Source of the DNA: Polaribacter sp. Hel_I_88
GTDB lineage: Bacteria > Bacteroidota > Bacteroidia > Flavobacteriales > Flavobacteriaceae
Direction of reading: 5' to 3'
NCBI RefSeq assembly: GCF_000687935.1
Contig: NZ_JHZZ01000001.1
Span: 1,054,001-1,118,000 of the forward strand
DNA length: 64,000 bases
The position numbers were made by a program, and so were the translations under genes. The first letter of the stretch is position 1, and every line of letters starts with the position of its first letter. Positions 44,583 to 52,000 of this stretch are shown one piece after another. The notes beneath the pieces are model-generated. The model searched no databases and was not told the DNA's origin. It saw nothing but the letters and a program-made list of their open reading frames with translations.

Positions 44583-44901
44583 TCTATTTATATTTGCAAC
44601 AAATATAAAAGTAATACTATTACAAAAGAAAGTAAAACTAATTATTTAACATAAAATTATCAATTTATAACTCTTTATGTAAAACAAAAAAATCCTCAAC
44701 TTGCATTGAGAATTTTCTTAATTAATTCAAATTATTTAATCTTACTAGTTCTTTTTCATACAATGTTATTTAATTCATAAGTTATTTTTTCAAATTTATG
44801 CATATATGGTTTATAAGAAGTTACTTAAAGGTTATCGAAACAAAAAGTTTAAGTTATGTAATTACATTCCTATTTAACTACTTTTACAAAAAACACAACA
44901 C
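44583..44901. other. 319-nt divergent intergenic region
   Basis: It holds the minus-strand promoter (44600-44607) and an imperfect hairpin AAAATCCTCAA-CTTGCA-TTGAGAATTTT at 44691-44718. Otherwise it is featureless AT-rich DNA; no exact -7 box was found for the plus-strand gene at 44902, and no small gene or RNA gene is recognisable. Confidence 0.5.
44600..44607 (-). promoter_or_regulatory. -7 box for the DUF2490-carbonic anhydrase transcript
   Basis: CAAATATA reads TATATTTG on the minus strand, exact consensus, 17 nt upstream of the ATG. Confidence 0.5.
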
Positions 44902-45879
44902 ATGTTCCCTTCTTTAAAATCATCAAAACAAAAAGATAGTATTACTACCATTGCTTTTTACAATGTTGAAAATCTATTTGATATTTTTGATAACCCAACA
45001 ACTGCAGATGATGATTTTACACCAAAAGGAAAACTAAAATGGACTTTAAAACGCTACAAAGTAAAAATCAGAAAATTAGGTTCTGTAATTTCTCAATTAG
45101 GTTTACATAGATCTTCAAAGACACCTGCAATTGTTGGTTTGGTAGAAGTTGAAAACGCAAGTGTCGTTGCTGATTTGGCACATTCATCGTATTTAAAAAA
45201 ACATCATTATGGGTATGTGCATCATGATTCTCCAGACGAACGTGGAATTGATGTTGCACTTTTATATAGCAAAGTAGCTTTTGAATTATTTGATTCCTCT
45301 ACCTATCCTGTGTTTTTAGAAGATGAAAATGCCGAAAGAGATTTTACTAGAGATATTTTAAAAGTTAGTGGAAAATTACATGGAGAATTGGTGCATATTA
45401 TAGTTAATCATTGGCCTTCTAGAAGAGAAGGAACTGAAATAAGCGAACCTAAAAGAATTACTACTGCAAACACTGTTAGAGCAATTATAGATTCAATAAA
45501 TCAAAAAGAGATGAACCCAAAAATTATTTTAATGGGCGATTTTAATGATGATCCATCAAGTAAAAGTGTAAAAGATTTTTTGGTAAAAGACGACTTTTTT
45601 AATCCGATGGAAAGTTTACAAAATCCCAAAAAAATAGGAACATCAACCTATAATAAAAAATGGAATTTCTTTGACCAAATTATGCTTTCTAAAAACTTTT
45701 TAGATAAAAATAATCAGGAATTATATTTTAAACACGCAGAAGTTTTTAATAAAAAATGGTTGCGTGTTTTTAAAGGAAAATTAAAAGGAAGTCCTTTTAG
45801 AACCTATATTGGACCTTGGTATAAAGGAGGTTTTTCAGACCATTTTCCTGTGTATGTTTTTTTAAAGAAAGGTAATTAA
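44902..45879 (+). CDS. endonuclease/exonuclease/phosphatase (EEP) family hydrolase
   Basis: 325 aa. AFYNVENLFDIFDNPTTAD is the N-terminal EEP motif, LVEVENASVV supplies the metal-binding glutamate, VNHWPSRREG and ILMGDFNDDPSS give the catalytic histidine and aspartates, and GGFSDHFPVY closes the domain. No clear signal peptide precedes the domain (MFPSLKSSKQKDS). Substrate (nucleic acid or phosphoester) not determined. Confidence 0.9.
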   Translation: MFPSLKSSKQKDSITTIAFYNVENLFDIFDNPTTADDDFTPKGKLKWTLKRYKVKIRKLGSVISQLGLHRSSKTPAIVGLVEVENASVVADLAHSSYLKKHHYGYVHHDSPDERGIDVALLYSKVAFELFDSSTYPVFLEDENAERDFTRDILKVSGKLHGELVHIIVNHWPSRREGTEISEPKRITTANTVRAIIDSINQKEMNPKIILMGDFNDDPSSKSVKDFLVKDDFFNPMESLQNPKKIGTSTYNKKWNFFDQIMLSKNFLDKNNQELYFKHAEVFNKKWLRVFKGKLKGSPFRTYIGPWYKGGFSDHFPVYVFLKKGN

Positions 45880-46122
45880 CTACTTCTTTTTGCCTTGTTG
45901 ATTAAAAGCTTGTCTTAGCTTTTCATCATTTAAAATATATTTTTGGTATTTTCCATCTCTGTATCTGTAATAAATAAAGAAAGGCATAAATAAAAACGAA
46001 AAGTAAAACACGCCTAAACCCATTACAACCTTTGCTTTTTCATGATCTTGGTTTAATAAATAAATACCAACAATCATCCAAACTAAAAAAACAACAAACA
46101 TTATTTTTAACGCTAATTTCAT
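45880..46122 (-). CDS. small membrane protein with two transmembrane helices
   Basis: 80 aa. LKIMFVVFLVWMIVGIYLL and VVMGLGVFYFSFLFMPFFIYY are two membrane segments joined by a short charged loop. The basic C-terminus (RYRDGKYQKYILNDEKLRQA) faces the cytoplasm. No family recognised. It has its own -7 box and its stop abuts the converging EEP gene stop. Confidence 0.7.
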   Translation of the reverse strand: MKLALKIMFVVFLVWMIVGIYLLNQDHEKAKVVMGLGVFYFSFLFMPFFIYYRYRDGKYQKYILNDEKLRQAFNQQGKKK

Positions 46123-46126
46123 GCTA

Positions 46127-46134
46127 CAAATTTA
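46127..46134 (-). promoter_or_regulatory. -7 box of the two-TM protein gene
   Basis: CAAATTTA reads TAAATTTG on the minus strand, exact consensus, 4 nt from the ATG. A nearly leaderless mRNA is implied. Confidence 0.45.
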
Positions 46135-46174
46135 CAAAAGTTATATCTTTAAAAAATATAAATGATTAATTATG

Positions 46175-46244
46175 TCTTCTCGAGCGCAGTCGAGAGGTTA
46201 TGTATTTTACTAATAATAGGTTTCGACTGCGTTCCACCTGACAG
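46175..46244. repeat. TCGAGCGCAGTCGAGA / TTTCGACTGCG inverted repeat element
   Basis: CTCGAGCGCAGTCGAG is itself palindromic (CTCGA/TCGAG), and TTTCGACTGCGTTCCACCTGACAG at 46220-46244 is its diverged inverted partner. GC content is far above the surroundings. From memory, GTCATTTCGACTGCGCTCGA-type strings recur in Flavobacteriaceae intergenic DNA. Confidence 0.6.
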
Positions 46245-46255
46245 ATAAATTTAAA

Positions 46256-47239
46256 ATGAAATCAATTTCTGTATTTTTGATATGTTTGCTCCTATTTTCT
46301 TGCAATCAACCCACAAAAAAAACAACTATGCATAAAAAAATAGTAATTGCTCATAGAGGAGCTTCTGCCTATTTGCCTGAACATACTATTGAAGCAAAAG
46401 CGATGGCACATGCCATGAATGTAGATTTTATTGAGCAAGATTTGGTGTTGAGTAAAGATGATGTGCCCATTGTCATTCATGATATTTATTTAGATGATGT
46501 TACTGATGTTGCCACAAAATTCCCAAACAAAAAAAGAGAAGACAATCGTTTTTATGTCATCGATTTTACGTTTGACGAATTAAAAACACTCCAAGTTTCA
46601 GAACGTTTTAATCCAGCAACTGGCAAACAATTTTATCCAAATCGATTTCCAAAAGGAAAAGGAAATTTTAAACTGCATTCGCTACAAGAAGAAATTGAAT
46701 TGATTCAAGGTTTAAATGCATCAACCAAAAAAAACATCGGAATTTATCCTGAAATTAAAGCGCCAGAATTTCATCAACAAGAAGGAAAAAACCTCACAGA
46801 AATTGTTTTAAAAGTACTTGCAGATTATGGTTATAAAACAAAAAAAGACAATTGTATTTTACAGTGTTTTGATGCCAAAGAATTAGAGAGAATTAGAAAA
46901 GAGTTAAAATCGGATTTGTTTTTAGTGCAACTAATGGAGTTTCCAGAAGAGGCAAATCAACTAAAGCATTTTGCAAGTTATGCAGATGGAATTGGCCCTT
47001 GGTACAAACAAATTTTAAGTGATAAAGTTGATGGGAAGTTCACTTTTACTTCTTTAGTTGCTGATGCACATCAATTGGGTTTAAAAGTGCATCCTTATAC
47101 ATTTAGAGCAGATCAATTAGCTGAGTTTTCAACGTTCGAAGAAATGATGCAAACCCTTTTAATCGATGCCAATGTAGATGGTGCTTTTACGGATTTCCCT
47201 GATGTAATGGTTGATTTTATCAATAATAAACAACCTTAA
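46256..47239 (+). CDS. glycerophosphodiester phosphodiesterase, lipoprotein (GlpQ-like)
   Basis: 327 aa. The N-terminus SVFLICLLLFSCNQPTKK has a lipobox. The catalytic start IAHRGASAYLPEHTIEAKAM is the GDPD signature (HR, E), EQDLVLSKDDVPIVIHD supplies the metal ligands and second histidine, and LKVHPYTFRADQL and GAFTDFPDVMVDF close the barrel. It hydrolyses glycerophosphodiesters to glycerol-3-phosphate, probably in the periplasm. Insert length matches GlpQ rather than UgpQ. Confidence 0.93.
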   Translation: MKSISVFLICLLLFSCNQPTKKTTMHKKIVIAHRGASAYLPEHTIEAKAMAHAMNVDFIEQDLVLSKDDVPIVIHDIYLDDVTDVATKFPNKKREDNRFYVIDFTFDELKTLQVSERFNPATGKQFYPNRFPKGKGNFKLHSLQEEIELIQGLNASTKKNIGIYPEIKAPEFHQQEGKNLTEIVLKVLADYGYKTKKDNCILQCFDAKELERIRKELKSDLFLVQLMEFPEEANQLKHFASYADGIGPWYKQILSDKVDGKFTFTSLVADAHQLGLKVHPYTFRADQLAEFSTFEEMMQTLLIDANVDGAFTDFPDVMVDFINNKQP

Positions 47240-47263
47240 ATTAGAGCTTATTTTTATTTAAAA

Positions 47264-47896
47264 TTAAAGCCCATTTGTGGTAGCTACAAATATTAGAAGA
47301 ACAAAGAAAACTGTTATTAATAAAGAGATTACTAAAGGTTTGGTAATCGATTTTTTTTCATGTTGTAAATCTTTGCCCAAAGACTTACTCCAAAAATACT
47401 CTACTAAAATTCCATAGCCAATAAAATTAAAAATTAAGGTGATAAAATATATTTTAGGTAAAACTTCTAAAAGAGCATACGATAAAATCATATATAAAAT
47501 CCCAAAAACAAGCACTTGAGTTCTTTCTTTTTGCTTGTTCATCACCTTTAAATTATACATTAATAAAACCACTCCAAAAATGGTGCTAAAAAAAAGCGAA
47601 AATCCTAAAATTGCTTTTTTAGAATATAAGGTTGGTTGTTCAAAATCCTCAAAAGGGTTTTCTTTATTTAACGTCGTTTTCTTTAGCGCATCATTTTGAA
47701 TTGAAGTTTCTTTTGTAGGAATTACAGCAATTTCTGGAAGATCAATTTCACCCTGTTCAATTAAGCTTCTATCTTCCAATTCCCACACAACAGCTTGCAA
47801 AGCTTCTGGAGTATATTTATCTTTATTCTCTATAATATAATCTAACTCTTGGTTAGATTTATTGCGCATATTTTTGGTAAAACTATTTTCTCTCAT
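47264..47896 (-). CDS. membrane protein of unknown function
   Basis: 210 aa. A soluble N-terminus of ~90 residues (NKSNQELDYIIENKDKYTPE) resembles short helical motifs found in Bacteroidota membrane proteins. About four hydrophobic segments follow: KAILGFSLFFSTIFGVVLLM, VLVFGILYMILSYALL, FITLIFNFIGYGILVEYF, PLVISLLITVFFVLLIFVA. No family recognised. It starts 9 nt after the ClC gene stop on the same strand, so it is probably cotranscribed and may be linked to it. Confidence 0.7.
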   Translation of the reverse strand: MRENSFTKNMRNKSNQELDYIIENKDKYTPEALQAVVWELEDRSLIEQGEIDLPEIAVIPTKETSIQNDALKKTTLNKENPFEDFEQPTLYSKKAILGFSLFFSTIFGVVLLMYNLKVMNKQKERTQVLVFGILYMILSYALLEVLPKIYFITLIFNFIGYGILVEYFWSKSLGKDLQHEKKSITKPLVISLLITVFFVLLIFVATTNGL

Positions 47897-47905
47897 TTTG
47901 TTTTT

Positions 47906-49681
47906 TTAACTCGTAACTTCTATCAATTTATTTCTATAAGCTGTTAATAGTTTAGATTTCGATATAAAACCAAGATACTTATCCTCTTTAATTACTGGTA
48001 AATTCCAAGCATTGCTGGTTTTAAATTTTCGCATAATTTCTTCAACAGAATCATTATAAAAGATAATTTCTGGAGCAGATTTCATAAAGGTTTCTACTGT
48101 GATGCTGTTGTACATTTCTGTATCAAACATAAAAGACCGAATATCATCTAACAAGACAATTCCTAAAAATTGTTTCTCTTTATTAATTACAGGAAAAATA
48201 TTTCTGGTTGATTTTGCAACCGCTTTTGTAAGCATTTCTCCCAATAACATATCTGGATTTACAGCCTTAAAATTCTTCTCAATAAGCCTATCAATCTTCA
48301 TCATCATTAACACATTTTTGTCTTTATTGTGAGTGATGAGCTCTCCTTTTGCTGCTAATTCTGTTGTGTAAATGGAGTTTGCAATAAAATATTTTGTAAA
48401 TGCAAAACTAATTGCAGCCACCAACATCAATGGTACAAAAAGTTCATAACCACCAGTAATTTCTGCAATTAAAAAAATGGCAGTTAAAGGCGCATGTAAA
48501 ACTCCAGCCATTAAACCTGTCATACCAATTAAGGTAAAATTAGACTCAGAAACACTGCCTCCTAAAGTATTAATTACTTTTGCAAAAACGTTTCCCAAAG
48601 CACTTCCCATAAACAAAGTCGGAATAAAAATACCTCCAACTCCACCAGCTGCAAACGTTGTTGTCATTGCAATAGCTTTAAAAATAGCGATTAAAAACAG
48701 GAACCCAATAACAATCCAAATATTGGTAAAATCTACTTTATAAGGAATATCTTTTAGAGCTTCAGCAGTATTTCCATTCAATAAATTGTTGATTAATCCA
48801 TAACCTTCTCCATATAAAGGCGGAATTAAATACAGCATAATTCCGATGGCAAAACCGCCAATAATTAATTTATGAATAGGCTTTTTAATTCGTTTGAAAA
48901 AATTGGTAATTCTAAAATAAATTTTGGAAAAATAAACAGAAGCAACACCTGTTCCAAAGCCCAAAAGAACGTAATACAAAATATCTTTTATCTGAAAAGC
49001 ATCTACCAACTCAAAGCCAAACAATGCATCTTTTTCAAAGAAAAAATAAGAAGTAATTACAGCAGAAACTGATGCCAATAAAAGTGGCACTAAAGAGGCA
49101 AAAGCCAAGTCTAAACTAAAAATTTCTACAGCAAAAATAATAGCTGCAACTGGCGCTTTAAACATCGATGACATGGCTCCTGCAGTTGCACAACCAATTA
49201 ACAGCATTCTTGTTTTAGCATTCATGTGAAAGAGCTGTGCAACATAAGATCCTAAAGCTGCTCCTGTGCTTACAGCTGGCCCTTGCAAACCTGCAGAACC
49301 TCCAAAACCAACAGTAATTGGAGCTGTAATTAATGAAGCATACATTTTGTATTTTTCTATAATTCCGTTTTTTTTTGAAACTGCATGAAGTGTGGTAGAA
49401 ATACCATGCCCAATTTCCTTCTTAATGATTTTTCTTTTGATATAATACACCAAAACCAACCCAATAATTGGGAAAATAAAATAGAGCGAATAATGAAAAT
49501 CTTTGATGAATTTTCCTTCAATAACATGTTCTATAAAGAAGGTTAAGTTTTTTAAAACAGCAGTTCCTAAACCTGCTAACAACCCCACCAAAATACTTAG
49601 GGCATACACAAACTGACGCTCAGAGATAAATTGATATCTCCAAAGTAAAATTTGCTTTAGGTATTTGTTTTTTGTTGGCAT
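47906..49681 (-). CDS. ClC chloride channel family protein with CBS pair
   Basis: 591 aa. Residues ~25-440 form the ClC membrane domain: GHGIST (residue 91), GFGGSAGLQGPAVSTGA (GxEGP site, Gln133 in place of the gating glutamate), MFKAPVAAIIFAVEIFSLD (Glu186 then Ile187, where exchangers have EE) and GGVGGIFIPTLFMGSALGN. A C-terminal CBS pair follows (NFKAVNPDMLLGEML; FMKSAPEIIFYNDSVEEI). Both glutamates needed for Cl-/H+ exchange are missing, so a passive, weakly gated chloride channel is predicted. A 210-aa membrane protein follows in the same transcript. Confidence 0.92.
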   Translation of the reverse strand: MPTKNKYLKQILLWRYQFISERQFVYALSILVGLLAGLGTAVLKNLTFFIEHVIEGKFIKDFHYSLYFIFPIIGLVLVYYIKRKIIKKEIGHGISTTLHAVSKKNGIIEKYKMYASLITAPITVGFGGSAGLQGPAVSTGAALGSYVAQLFHMNAKTRMLLIGCATAGAMSSMFKAPVAAIIFAVEIFSLDLAFASLVPLLLASVSAVITSYFFFEKDALFGFELVDAFQIKDILYYVLLGFGTGVASVYFSKIYFRITNFFKRIKKPIHKLIIGGFAIGIMLYLIPPLYGEGYGLINNLLNGNTAEALKDIPYKVDFTNIWIVIGFLFLIAIFKAIAMTTTFAAGGVGGIFIPTLFMGSALGNVFAKVINTLGGSVSESNFTLIGMTGLMAGVLHAPLTAIFLIAEITGGYELFVPLMLVAAISFAFTKYFIANSIYTTELAAKGELITHNKDKNVLMMMKIDRLIEKNFKAVNPDMLLGEMLTKAVAKSTRNIFPVINKEKQFLGIVLLDDIRSFMFDTEMYNSITVETFMKSAPEIIFYNDSVEEIMRKFKTSNAWNLPVIKEDKYLGFISKSKLLTAYRNKLIEVTS

Positions 49682-49698
49682 TTTAAGATTGCATAAGT

Positions 49699-49720
49699 AT
49701 TCGACAAGCTCTGACTGACG
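49699..49720. repeat. ATTCGACAAGCTCTGACTGACG repeat fragment
   Basis: TTCGACAAGCTCTGACTGACG, upstream of the ClC gene, stands out in base composition. From memory, a TTCGACAAGCTCAG-type string is a common dispersed intergenic motif in Bacteroidota. Only one copy is in this window. Confidence 0.4.
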
Positions 49721-49778
49721 TTTTTATGTTAAATTGTTTTTGTTGCTGTATAAATATAGCTTTTTAGAAACATACACT

Positions 49779-50435
49779 TCATAAATATCTTACTTTTTGG
49801 TATTTTAAAAAACCTGCTGCCCTTATTTGTTTATGTATTGTAGAAATATCTTCTGGAATTTCTGCATTTAAAAGCCAGTTTACATCAAAACCATTTCTTA
49901 TAGCTTCCTTCATTAAAAATTTATTATCTATAATTAACGCTCCCAACTTTTTAAGATTACTTTCAAATTCAATTAAAAAATCATCATCTAACTTTTGAAC
50001 AATCATGACAATTTTAAAAGCTCTTGCAATAACTGCAATACAGAATTTCTTTGTTTTTGCTGGTGGTTTACTATTTAAAATAAAAGTTCTATTAATTTTT
50101 AAAACTTCATTTATCATTATTAAATTTAAATGAGCTTCCCCAAATTTATCCTTTGTAATTTTTACATGTTCAGTTATAAAGCCACTTAAATCTCTTACAT
50201 CAAAATTTAAATAACCAATTGAGTAGTGCCCATTTTCTGCACTTCTTCGTATTTGATCAAGTAAGGTTTTTTCTACTTTATCTCTTTGTTCTTCTACAGT
50301 ATTTGTATTTACTAATTCAAATAGCAAACGATTTGCCAAAACCAAATCTTTTTTTAACAAACGTAAAATTAATTTGTCCTTTTCAGTTGATGGTAAGTGA
50401 CTTAATGCCTCTTTAAATTCTTTTGGAAAAGTCAT
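49779..50435 (-). CDS. conserved helical protein of unknown function
   Basis: 218 aa, soluble, rich in helices (MTFPKEFKEALSHLPSTEKD; LILRLLKKDLVLANRLLFEL). A conserved-looking middle reads HVKITKDKFGEAHLNLIMIN. The end is DVNWLLNAEIPEDISTIHKQ and IRAAGFLKY. From memory, Flavobacteriaceae relatives are sometimes labelled dUTP nucleotidohydrolase; none of the dUTPase motifs is present, so that label is doubtful. It starts 6 nt after the upstream secreted protein gene and is probably in one operon with it. Confidence 0.75.
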   Translation of the reverse strand: MTFPKEFKEALSHLPSTEKDKLILRLLKKDLVLANRLLFELVNTNTVEEQRDKVEKTLLDQIRRSAENGHYSIGYLNFDVRDLSGFITEHVKITKDKFGEAHLNLIMINEVLKINRTFILNSKPPAKTKKFCIAVIARAFKIVMIVQKLDDDFLIEFESNLKKLGALIIDNKFLMKEAIRNGFDVNWLLNAEIPEDISTIHKQIRAAGFLKYQKVRYL

Positions 50436-50441
50436 TTCTAC

Positions 50442-51149
50442 TTATTTTTTTGTTGATAAAATATCTGTTCCTAAATAATGATCATCTTTATTATAGTACC
50501 AAGCTCTAATTTTTGGCATTTTCACTTCATTAATCGTTTCTAATTCTGATAATAAAATATATTCTCCACTTTCTTTTTCCTCTTTAAAGAATTGATAAAT
50601 TTCCATTGCAAACGTTTTTGGATCAAAATAAAAGAACCAAGTATCTTTACCAACTTCTTGATTATAGGTTGCTTTTAAAACCAAATATTCTTTTCCTTTA
50701 AACGTTTTTCTTTCTACATTTTGATGAATTACTGTGCCTTCATCTTTTAATTTCATTGGCAAACCATATAAATAAGTGTAGTAATTTTTATACATATTAG
50801 CACGATCATCAGTTAAACTATATTTCTTTTTAATTGCTTCTGATGGATTTTTATCACCATTAAAAGAAAAGCTAGCCACATCTTTATCAATAATATATGA
50901 TGTTATAACAGTATCTCTTTTAGCAGAAACAGAAAAATATTGTTTTGGTAAATCAATATTAATTTTACTAACTCTATCTCCATTTTTAGGAGTTTCCATA
51001 GTTACAAAAAGTTCTCCTTTAAAGGTTTCCCAATTTCCATTTGGATCATGAAATTGAATTGCTTTTTTTAGTAATTCGTCTCCTGTAATTTCTTGGGAAA
51101 ATGAAATTATAGAGGTGAAAAAGATTAGAAGTGTAATTATTTTTTTCAT
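50442..51149 (-). CDS. secreted DUF6503-like protein
   Basis: 235 aa with signal peptide MKKIITLLIFFTSIISFSQ. The mature part opens EITGDELLKKAIQFHDPNGN and contains WETFKGELFVTMETPK, a pattern like LolA/DUF6503 half-barrels that bind lipids or hydrophobic ligands. YGLPMKLKDEGTVI and TWFFYFDPKTFAMEIYQFF continue the antiparallel sheet. The family name is a recollection. Likely periplasmic, function unknown. A terminator of the preceding operon ends 14 nt upstream of its ATG. Confidence 0.7.
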   Translation of the reverse strand: MKKIITLLIFFTSIISFSQEITGDELLKKAIQFHDPNGNWETFKGELFVTMETPKNGDRVSKINIDLPKQYFSVSAKRDTVITSYIIDKDVASFSFNGDKNPSEAIKKKYSLTDDRANMYKNYYTYLYGLPMKLKDEGTVIHQNVERKTFKGKEYLVLKATYNQEVGKDTWFFYFDPKTFAMEIYQFFKEEKESGEYILLSELETINEVKMPKIRAWYYNKDDHYLGTDILSTKK

Positions 51150-51162
51150 TTTTAAATATTAA

Positions 51163-51186
51163 AAAATCTCGTTTTCACGAGATTTT
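51163..51186 (-). terminator. terminator of the methylase-nuclease operon
   Basis: AAAATCTCG-TTTTCA-CGAGATTTT, perfect 9-bp stem followed by a T-run on the minus strand, just after the stop of the 64-aa gene. Confidence 0.85.
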
Positions 51187-51188
51187 AG

Positions 51189-51383
51189 TTAAACTTTAAT
51201 TGTGCACAAGTGCTTTTCATCTTTATTATAAACTTCAACTAAATATCCATCAAAAAAATTTCTGCTCCAAACTAATTCTGTAATTCTAATAAAATAATTA
51301 TACCAGTTTCTTTCTCCTAAAATTTCAGGATTTAGTTTATTACTTTCAATTGCCTCCAAAACTTTAGCTTCTATTTTGTTCAT
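51189..51383 (-). CDS. 64-aa protein, third gene of the methylase-nuclease operon
   Basis: MNKIEAKVLEAIESNKLNPE begins an amphipathic helix, followed by NWYNYFIRITELVWSRNFFD and a beta end (GYLVEVYNKDEKHLCTIKV). Soluble; no signal peptide, zinc motif or HTH. It starts 5 nt after the nuclease gene and ends before a strong terminator, so it is a member of the three-gene operon. Family unknown. A regulator, inhibitor or specificity helper for the nuclease is conceivable but unsupported. Confidence 0.65.
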   Translation of the reverse strand: MNKIEAKVLEAIESNKLNPEILGERNWYNYFIRITELVWSRNFFDGYLVEVYNKDEKHLCTIKV

Positions 51384-51388
51384 AATAT

Positions 51389-52000
51389 TTAGTTTGTGAA
51401 ATTAAAAAATAGATGATTTAGACTTTTTTCTGAATGATTAGATTGATAATTAATATCTTTCTTTTGAAATATAATCTCTGACTCTCTTTCGTCTTTCTTT
51501 AAAAGTTTATTAATACCATCAACACATTCATTAGCCTTTCCTTCTAAAATATAACCTACTAAAATTCCTTCACATTCATGATATTTACCTCCAGGTAAAA
51601 AATTATCAATTCCAGTATCTATATATCTTCTTTTTAATCCTGAATTATTTGATTTTAAATTTTTTGCTTCAATGTAATAAGTATATTCATTTTTAAGCCA
51701 AGAAATATTTGTTAGTCGCATATCAATTCTCGAAAGTTTAGCCGCAAATCCTTTATAAGGGATAATATTTTTATCAAAATTGAAATTTTCAACATTGGAT
51801 GAAATCCTCCAGTTTATTCTTTTCGGATTTTCATCAACATAATTATGAAGGATTGCAGTTATATCATTTTCATCAAAATCTAATGCAATAACTTGATTGT
51901 GAATTGATGTATAGTAAGCTTCTGTAAATAAAGTTACACATCTAATTTCAAATTTATTTTGAAACGGCAGAAAAATAGAAGAAGATAAAATTCCTGCCAT
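51389..52000 (-). CDS. PD-(D/E)XK-like nuclease, probable restriction partner
   Basis: 203 aa. AAKLSRIDMRLTNISWLKNE and YTYYIEAKNLK give Asp93, Glu111 and Lys113, the spacing and form of a PD-(D/E)XK endonuclease core (D-x17-ExK). The following RRYIDTGIDNFLPGGKYHEC and VGYILEGKANECVDGINKLL resemble C-terminal parts of restriction-like nucleases. Its ATG overlaps the methylase stop by one base (TAATG), so the two are translationally coupled, as expected for a restriction-modification pair. The catalytic assignment is inference; no structure or homologue was checked. Confidence 0.72.
   Translation of the reverse strand: MAGILSSSIFLPFQNKFEIRCVTLFTEAYYTSIHNQVIALDFDENDITAILHNYVDENPKRINWRISSNVENFNFDKNIIPYKGFAAKLSRIDMRLTNISWLKNEYTYYIEAKNLKSNNSGLKRRYIDTGIDNFLPGGKYHECEGILVGYILEGKANECVDGINKLLKKDERESEIIFQKKDINYQSNHSEKSLNHLFFNFTN

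Noticed and set aside
49779..50435. Remembered database label dUTP nucleotidohydrolase
   Set aside because: None of the five dUTPase motifs is visible; the protein is helical.
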